Assembly (NCBI RefSeq): GCF_900105165.1
Contig: NZ_LT629740.1
Span: 1,984,001 to 2,048,000, forward strand
Direction of reading: 5' to 3'
DNA length: 64,000 bases
Origin: Mucilaginibacter mallensis
GTDB lineage: Bacteria > Bacteroidota > Bacteroidia > Sphingobacteriales > Sphingobacteriaceae
In this document: in pieces, positions 58,847 through 64,000 of the stretch
Numbering within the stretch: position 1 is the first letter of the stretch
Layout of the letters: the number at the start of each line of letters is the position of its first letter
Notes under the pieces: generated by a model
What the model was told of the DNA's origin: nothing
Database searches by the model: none
Seen by the model: only the letters and a program-made list of their open reading frames with translations
Translations under genes and position numbers: made by a program

Positions 58847-61141
58847 ATGAAAATATTTGTTTTCACCACACTGTTACTATTCATGATCAATATTGTTTGT
58901 GCACAGGATATAACGCACAATATTTCTCCGCAGGAAGCAAAAGAGCTGTTAAAATCAGTATATCGAAAAAGTGATGATAACATAAAAATAGACCGGCTAC
59001 TAAGGTTGGCGGCGTATAACGTTTTAAAAACGGGGGAACATAGGGCCGATCTCGACAGTGCTGAAGTATTTATAGGTCAGGCTAAGGTTATTAATGCTAA
59101 AATAAAATCACAGGGGATTAATGGGTACATCGCTTTAGTACAATCGATGCTTGACCGGGAAAGAGGTAAAAGGAATGATGGAAAAAAAAATGCCAAAATA
59201 GCTATCACCCTTTTAAAGAACACAACGGATAAGTATCATTTGGGCCTCGCTTATTTAGAGATGGCCCAATATTATGATTATAGCGACTCCAAACAACTCC
59301 CGGAGAAAGTACGCCTCGGGGAGGAATCCGTAAAGGTGCTGGAGCAATCAAACCATGTGGAATTAAAGGCTTATGCCTATAAATCCCTGGCCGATCTTTA
59401 CTCAACGCAACAAGAATATACCAAGGGATTGAAAAGTATCCAGCTTTCTCTCCAGGCTTATCAATCAATTCATTACAAACAGATCCAGGGTGTTTATATT
59501 ATATATTCAGGTCTGTATGGCATGACCGGCAATTTCGGGAATGCTTTGACATATGGCCTTGAGGCGTTAAAAACAGCCGAAAGTGTAAAAGACAGTACCA
59601 TGCAGCTTTGTGAGATTAATAATGTGGTAGCTGTAATATTAGATAAATTGAACGAACGGGAAAAGGCTATAGGGTATTTTAAAAACGCCTTGCAAATAGC
59701 CGAAAGGTATAATGATCGTGCAAGTGTCGTACTGATAACTTCAAATATAGCTATGACCTATCAGGGGCTGCACAAATACAACGAAGCGCTCGCGCTTTTA
59801 AAAAGTGTCGATCCGAAATATCTCGAAACGGAAATCCCTGCTTATATTGCGCACATTCCCTCCATCTATTGTTCCCTTTATACTAGGCTGAAATTATACC
59901 CACAGGCTAAAACGTATGCCGACAAGCTTTTGAAAATAATTTCGCTGCATTCGAATGATTTTGCCGATTTGGTTGAGGTTAATGATATTTTGATAGAATA
60001 TTTTACAGCAACTAAGCAATATAGCTTAGCAAGCTCGTATTTGCTTAAAAACGAGGCCATCATCAAAAAGAAGTACGCTAACTCGCCGACACTGATTTCA
60101 AAATCTTACGGGCGATGGTTTAAACTTGATTCCGCTATGGGAAATTACAAGGCGGCACTTTATTATCATGTAAAGTATGCCAAGATAAAGGACTCGTTAT
60201 TTACCGAAACCAAAAGCAAGCAGCTTAAGCAGTTAGAGGTTCAATACGAAACCGATAAAAAAATAGCGGAGATTAAAATATTAAACCAAAAAAATGAGTT
60301 GTTAAAAAAAAGTAACGAGCTTGAACAAGGTAATCTTCAAAAGGCCAATTTGATGAGAGATTTTACGCTTGTTGGCGTTTCGATGCTGATTGTAATTGTA
60401 GTACTATTGTATCGCCAATACCGGATAAAGCAAAAGAGCAACGAATCGATAACCCATAAAAACAAGTTGCTGCAGCATTTACTCACCGAAAAGGAATGGC
60501 TACTGAAAGAAGTTCACCATCGCGTAAAAAACAATCTGCACACGGTAATCTGTTTATTAGAATCGCAGGCGGCTTATCTTGAAAACGATGCTTTAAAAGC
60601 CATAGAAAACAGCCGGCACCGTATTTATGCCATGTCTTTGATACATCAAAAATTGTATCAGTCTGATGATATTAAAACAATTGATATGTCGGAATACATC
60701 CGTGGGTTAGTTCAATCGCTGGAAGAGAGCTTCGATACCTTAAATCAAATCGAATTCAAACTGAAGATCGATCCGATAAATCTTAGCCTGTCACACGCTA
60801 TCCCATTGGGACTGATCATGAATGAAGCGGTAACCAATTCAATCAAATACGCTTTTCCGGGTAACTGTAAAGGTGAAATTTCAATTTCTATGGTTGATAA
60901 TGGAGAACAAATAGAATTGGAACTGGCGGATAACGGTATTGGAATGGCTCAAATTGTTTGTGGGGAAGAATCAGACTCATTAGGTCTGGAGTTAATGAAA
61001 GGCCTAAGTAAAGATATTGATGCTGATATTAGCTTTGAAATCGACAATGGAACCAAAATTACCATTATTTTTAAACCTGATGCCCTAAATGATCCGGATA
61101 GCTTTTTGAAATCAACCCAAACAAAGGAGATATATGTATGA
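58847..61141 (+). CDS. TPR-containing sensor histidine kinase (HisKA_2 type)
   Basis: The 764-residue kinase has a signal peptide (residues 1-20) and a periplasmic region of TPR-like helices (about 30-440, e.g. ALTYGLEALKTAESVKDSTM, KAIGYFKNALQIAERYND). A coiled coil (~450-505) leads to one membrane helix (TLVGVSMLIVIVVLLY, ~508-524). The cytoplasmic HisKA_2 domain has the phosphoacceptor His in KEVHHRVKNNLHTVICLL (~557). The HATPase has MNEAVTNSIKYAF and ADNGIGM. It overlaps the downstream regulator by four bases (ATGA), so they form a two-component pair. Confidence 0.93.
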   Translation: MKIFVFTTLLLFMINIVCAQDITHNISPQEAKELLKSVYRKSDDNIKIDRLLRLAAYNVLKTGEHRADLDSAEVFIGQAKVINAKIKSQGINGYIALVQSMLDRERGKRNDGKKNAKIAITLLKNTTDKYHLGLAYLEMAQYYDYSDSKQLPEKVRLGEESVKVLEQSNHVELKAYAYKSLADLYSTQQEYTKGLKSIQLSLQAYQSIHYKQIQGVYIIYSGLYGMTGNFGNALTYGLEALKTAESVKDSTMQLCEINNVVAVILDKLNEREKAIGYFKNALQIAERYNDRASVVLITSNIAMTYQGLHKYNEALALLKSVDPKYLETEIPAYIAHIPSIYCSLYTRLKLYPQAKTYADKLLKIISLHSNDFADLVEVNDILIEYFTATKQYSLASSYLLKNEAIIKKKYANSPTLISKSYGRWFKLDSAMGNYKAALYYHVKYAKIKDSLFTETKSKQLKQLEVQYETDKKIAEIKILNQKNELLKKSNELEQGNLQKANLMRDFTLVGVSMLIVIVVLLYRQYRIKQKSNESITHKNKLLQHLLTEKEWLLKEVHHRVKNNLHTVICLLESQAAYLENDALKAIENSRHRIYAMSLIHQKLYQSDDIKTIDMSEYIRGLVQSLEESFDTLNQIEFKLKIDPINLSLSHAIPLGLIMNEAVTNSIKYAFPGNCKGEISISMVDNGEQIELELADNGIGMAQIVCGEESDSLGLELMKGLSKDIDADISFEIDNGTKITIIFKPDALNDPDSFLKSTQTKEIYV

Positions 61142-62517
61142 ATATCAGGATACTCATTGTTGAGGACCAGTTTGTTGAGGCTAATAACCTGAGGATAATC
61201 CTTCGGAAAGCAGGTTACGTGGTTTGTACAATTGCCCGTTCAGTAAGCGAAGGATTAAAAATTATTGAAGATGAGAAGCCAGATATGGTATTGCTGGATA
61301 TATATTTAAAGGGCAATTTAACCGGGATCGATCTTGCTAAAACGCTACGGGATAAAAGTATCGCTTTTGTGTTTTTATCTGCAAATTCAAACAAACAAAT
61401 TCTTGATGCCGCCAAGGCCACCAAGCCATATGGCTTCCTGGTAAAACCCTTTCGCGAAAAAGATGTATTGGTGATGTTGGATGTTGCCTGGTATTTACAT
61501 CGTCAAAATCAGGGACCAATTAGCAATTCAAAACCTTCAGCAAGCTCATTAGCAGGAAACGAATTCAAAGAAATTATTGGGGCCAGTGAATGCATGCGTG
61601 ATGTATTGGATAATGTTAAAATAGTGGGCACATCAGATATATCAGTGCTGATATTAGGAGAAAGCGGCACAGGAAAAGAACTGATAGCACAAAGTATTCA
61701 TCGCGTCTCATCGCGAAAACAAAAGCCATTTGTAGCAGTAAACTGCGCTGCGTTGCCTGCAAACTTGATTGAATCGGAGCTATTCGGTCACGAAAAGGGC
61801 GCGTTCACCGGAGCGACAGATAAAAGAATAGGGAAGTTTGAACAAGGAAATGAAGGGACGGTTTTTTTAGACGAGATTGGAGAACTGCCGCTGGAACTAC
61901 AGGTTAAGTTACTAAGAGTATTGCAGGAAAAAGAAGTGGAGCTTATAGGAGGCCGGACAAAAAAAATCGACGTTCGTATCATAGCAGCCACCAACCGAAA
62001 CCTGGAAGAGGAGATAGTCGCGGGCAGGTTTAGGCTCGACCTTTATTATCGCATAAATATTTTCCCAATCACACTCCCTCCTTTACGTGAACGTAAAGAT
62101 GATATCGTATCGTTAGCTAATCATTTTGTGAACATTTATGCCCGTAAGGAAAATAAAATGATCACAGGTGTAGCTGATCCTGTAATACAAAGTATGCTCA
62201 ACTATGACTGGCCTGGCAATATAAGGGAATTGGAAAACTTGATGGCGAGAAGTGTTTTACTAACGAACGGGCCCATTATTAATTCACTAAAATTACCCGG
62301 TCAAAGTAAAGGTACCACACTGAGTCCACAAGGACTCATTAAAAGTATGACTGAAAACGAACGGGATCATATTTTGGTTGCACTTGAGCGGTGTAGCTGG
62401 AGAATATACGGACAGGGCGGGGCGGCGGAACTGCTGGAACTTAATCCTTCAACACTGAATTCGCGAATGAAAAAGTTGGGTATCGAAAAGAAGTACTCCA
62501 GGAATCAAGGCAACTAA
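61138..62517 (+). CDS. sigma-54-dependent response regulator (NtrC family)
   Basis: The 459-residue protein has a receiver domain (phosphoacceptor Asp54 in MVLLDIYLKG, Lys in FLVKPF). The AAA+ domain has Walker A GESGTGKE near residue 173 and the sigma-54-contact loop GAFTGA near residue 220; Walker B is GTVFLDEIGELPL. The C-terminal Fis-type helix-turn-helix has AAELLELNPSTLNSRMKKLG. It should activate sigma-54 promoters; no -24/-12 element was identified in the window. Cognate kinase is the overlapping TPR sensor. Confidence 0.95.
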   Translation: MNIRILIVEDQFVEANNLRIILRKAGYVVCTIARSVSEGLKIIEDEKPDMVLLDIYLKGNLTGIDLAKTLRDKSIAFVFLSANSNKQILDAAKATKPYGFLVKPFREKDVLVMLDVAWYLHRQNQGPISNSKPSASSLAGNEFKEIIGASECMRDVLDNVKIVGTSDISVLILGESGTGKELIAQSIHRVSSRKQKPFVAVNCAALPANLIESELFGHEKGAFTGATDKRIGKFEQGNEGTVFLDEIGELPLELQVKLLRVLQEKEVELIGGRTKKIDVRIIAATNRNLEEEIVAGRFRLDLYYRINIFPITLPPLRERKDDIVSLANHFVNIYARKENKMITGVADPVIQSMLNYDWPGNIRELENLMARSVLLTNGPIINSLKLPGQSKGTTLSPQGLIKSMTENERDHILVALERCSWRIYGQGGAAELLELNPSTLNSRMKKLGIEKKYSRNQGN

Positions 62518-62671
62518 TCAGAGCGCTAGCTCCCCGAATTTAATGTGTAAACCGGATACCCGTACTACTGCCATCAAAGAAATCGCTTTAGTTGAATACA
62601 ATAGTCGACAGTAATCCGATAGTAGATAAGTACATTTGAAAGGAAAAATTATTTGGGAGCCGCGCCGCGCC

Positions 62672-63244
62672 TCATGGATGGTATAGCCGACTAAGGGTTT
62701 CTCTTGAAACACCCAAATATGCAGCTATCAGGCTTTTAGGAACCATGTTATAAAGCTCCGGATATAGTTTTAAAAGTTCTTCATATCTGTGTTTCGCATC
62801 GTTATTCATAAAGGATAACAGTCTTTTTTGAGCTGCAACATATCCTTTATTGGTTCTCCATCTAAAAAAATGCTCCACATTGTGAAGTTCATGGCATAGC
62901 TTTTCCCTGTCGCCGTTGGTAATGCAAAGTACCTCGGCATCGGTAATACAATCTAAATTGATGGTAGCCTTGGTATGATTATACAATGCATTAAAATCAG
63001 ACGCCCACCACGTTGGCATAGCAAACTGCAGGATGTACATTTTCAGATCATCATTAATAAAAAAGGATTTTAAACAACCGGAAATCACGAAGTATTCACA
63101 GTCTACCGTATCGCCTTCAGTAATGATAGCCTGTCCTTTTTCAAAACGCTGTTTTTTAAAATGCGAAAAGAAATAATCAAACTGCTCATCAGTTAACGCA
63201 GTTAGTTTAGCGACATGCACTTTTAAGATTTCTTTGGCTTCCAT
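62672..63244 (-). CDS. Crp/Fnr family transcriptional regulator
   Basis: The 190-residue regulator starts at ATG 63244 (MEAKEILKVHVAKLTALTDE); a further in-frame upstream start adds 16 residues lacking conservation. The cNMP-binding-type beta-roll (FEKGQAIITEGDTVDCEYFV followed by ISGCLKSFF) precedes a C-terminal helix-turn-helix (VPKSLIAAYLGVSRETLSRL). The recognition helix reads R-E-T-L-S-R. The short Bacteroidetes form is typical. It is distinct from the FNR module fused to the FixL-like system's regulator and could compete for related boxes. Confidence 0.9.
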   Translation of the reverse strand: MEAKEILKVHVAKLTALTDEQFDYFFSHFKKQRFEKGQAIITEGDTVDCEYFVISGCLKSFFINDDLKMYILQFAMPTWWASDFNALYNHTKATINLDCITDAEVLCITNGDREKLCHELHNVEHFFRWRTNKGYVAAQKRLLSFMNNDAKHRYEELLKLYPELYNMVPKSLIAAYLGVSRETLSRLYHP

Positions 63245-63430
63245 TGTATATACTAAGTTAAGTGCAAAAAAATGGAGAAGAGTCTTTGACACTTTATTTA
63301 TTCAAATATCTGCAAATCTCCCATAAGTAAAACATCATGAGAAAGCGGCACAACGCGGATGAACAACAATACAAGAGATAATTGAAAGCATTTCGTTAAA
63401 TGTTAGGCGGAACGACAGTCATTTTAATTA

Positions 63431-64000
63431 TTATTTTTGAAACTCCGGTTTTAATTCCGCGTTCATAACCTTTTCGAATTTGATTACTTTCGGCTTTGAG
63501 ACTTGCATGATGTAAGTTGAACCTGGGTTGAGCCAGTAATATCCCTGATGATAATTCTCAGCCACATAAAATATGGTAAATGGCACCACTTGGGTAACTA
63601 TTGGTTTCGGGTAATGCTTTGAGTTATTAATCTCTTTGATTAATCCCATTATAATACTTTTCTCATCGGGGGTCCGGTAAAAGGCTATCGAACGATAGTC
63701 GGTACCCACATCAGGGCCCTGTCGGTTAAGCTCCGTAGGATCATGCGCAAAAAAGAATGCACGGGCTATCGTCTCAAAACTGATCACCTTTGGATCGTAA
63801 TAAACTAGTGAGCATTCAGCGTGCCCGGTAGTAAGTGATGCTACCTGGTCATAAGTCGGATTCTTAGTTGTTCCGCCAGCATAACCCGATATTACCCTGT
63901 TTACACCCTTTAGCTCAGACATGGCCTCGCTCATACTCCAAAAACAGCCTCCGCCAAAAGTGGCTACTTTTTCTTCCGGAGCAGGTTTTGGCAATGGGGT
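63431..64000 (-). CDS. msrA: peptide-methionine (S)-S-oxide reductase MsrA (5' end outside window)
   Basis: The frame is open to the window edge (residues TPLPKPAPEEKVATFGGGCF at the visible start), so the true start is beyond 64000; a TTG at 63994 is not convincing. Catalytic Cys is in GGGCFWSMSEAM. Further family blocks are VISGYAGGTTKNPTY, GHAECSLVYYDPKVISF, FFFAHDPTELNRQGPDVGTD, YRSIAFY and YHQGYY-type (ENYHQGYYWLNPGS). The enzyme repairs oxidised methionine. About 189 residues are visible, nearly a full domain. Confidence 0.94.
   Translation of the reverse strand, partial: TPLPKPAPEEKVATFGGGCFWSMSEAMSELKGVNRVISGYAGGTTKNPTYDQVASLTTGHAECSLVYYDPKVISFETIARAFFFAHDPTELNRQGPDVGTDYRSIAFYRTPDEKSIIMGLIKEINNSKHYPKPIVTQVVPFTIFYVAENYHQGYYWLNPGSTYIMQVSKPKVIKFEKVMNAELKPEFQK

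Noticed and set aside
1..64000. CRISPR array, insertion sequence or prophage
   Set aside because: No regularly spaced direct repeats, transposase, integrase or phage structural genes were recognised.

Overview
The window is chromosomal DNA of a Bacteroidetes bacterium, most likely family Sphingobacteriaceae (Mucilaginibacter-like). The evidence is a SusC/SusD pair driven by a FecI/FecR-type sigma/anti-sigma pair, many DUF-only Bacteroidetes lipoproteins, MutS2, TAnnTTTG-type -7 promoter boxes, weak Shine-Dalgarno sites, moderate G+C, and abundant intergenic inverted repeats starting TGTCAT and ending ATGACA. No rRNA, tRNA, CRISPR array, intact insertion sequence or prophage was recognised. 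Both edge genes are cut: a TetR regulator on the left and msrA on the right.

1-24.6 kb is mostly housekeeping. It holds a TetR/SDR/fabF-like group sharing a TATACCAA-type palindrome; YjbQ; a tightly overlapping minus-strand operon (GNAT acetyltransferase, two DUF3298 paralogues, aspartate kinase); YggS; a DUF4296 lipoprotein overlapping mutS2; a CE2-like esterase; a two-subunit 3-oxoacid CoA-transferase; uridine kinase overlapping a LysM/RlpA-like protein; a class C beta-lactamase-like hydrolase; two further esterases; and a HAD phosphatase. A three-gene exported group (DUF1080, TIM-barrel isomerase, Tat-exported Gfo/Idh oxidoreductase) resembles periplasmic 3-keto-glycoside metabolism.

25-34 kb is a nutrient-uptake locus: ECF sigma factor, FecR anti-sigma factor, STN-containing SusC, SusD, and a 610-residue fusion of a PI-PLC/glycerophosphodiesterase-like domain to an alkaline phosphatase. 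The predicted substrate is an organophosphate such as a phosphodiester headgroup.

34-46.9 kb is the most interesting part. A PAS histidine kinase carries the four haem-pocket residues of rhizobial FixL at identical spacing. It overlaps a response regulator in which a receiver domain is fused to a CRP/FNR module with an FNR-type E-x-x-S-R recognition helix. Around them lie TGAT-N4-(A/G)TCA boxes. Three of these sit exactly 33.5 bp before a TTTG -7 box, upstream of a universal stress protein/oleate hydratase operon, a small membrane protein, and an alcohol dehydrogenase/YceI/outer-membrane operon. A second universal stress protein and a short lactate-dehydrogenase-like protein also have boxes nearby. 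I infer a compact, FixL-FixJ/FixK-like oxygen-responsive regulon.

47.5-58.1 kb is a run of minus-strand stress and xenobiotic-type enzymes: four SDRs, DJ-1-like, isochorismatase-like, alpha/beta hydrolase, cupin, MFS pump, OsmC, nitronate monooxygenase, tautomerase and YceI. The hydrolase and cupin look recently acquired. Two adjacent TGTGA-N6-TCACA boxes precede the YceI end and fit the same FNR-like motif. The window ends with a TPR sensor kinase/sigma-54 activator pair, a Crp/Fnr regulator and msrA.
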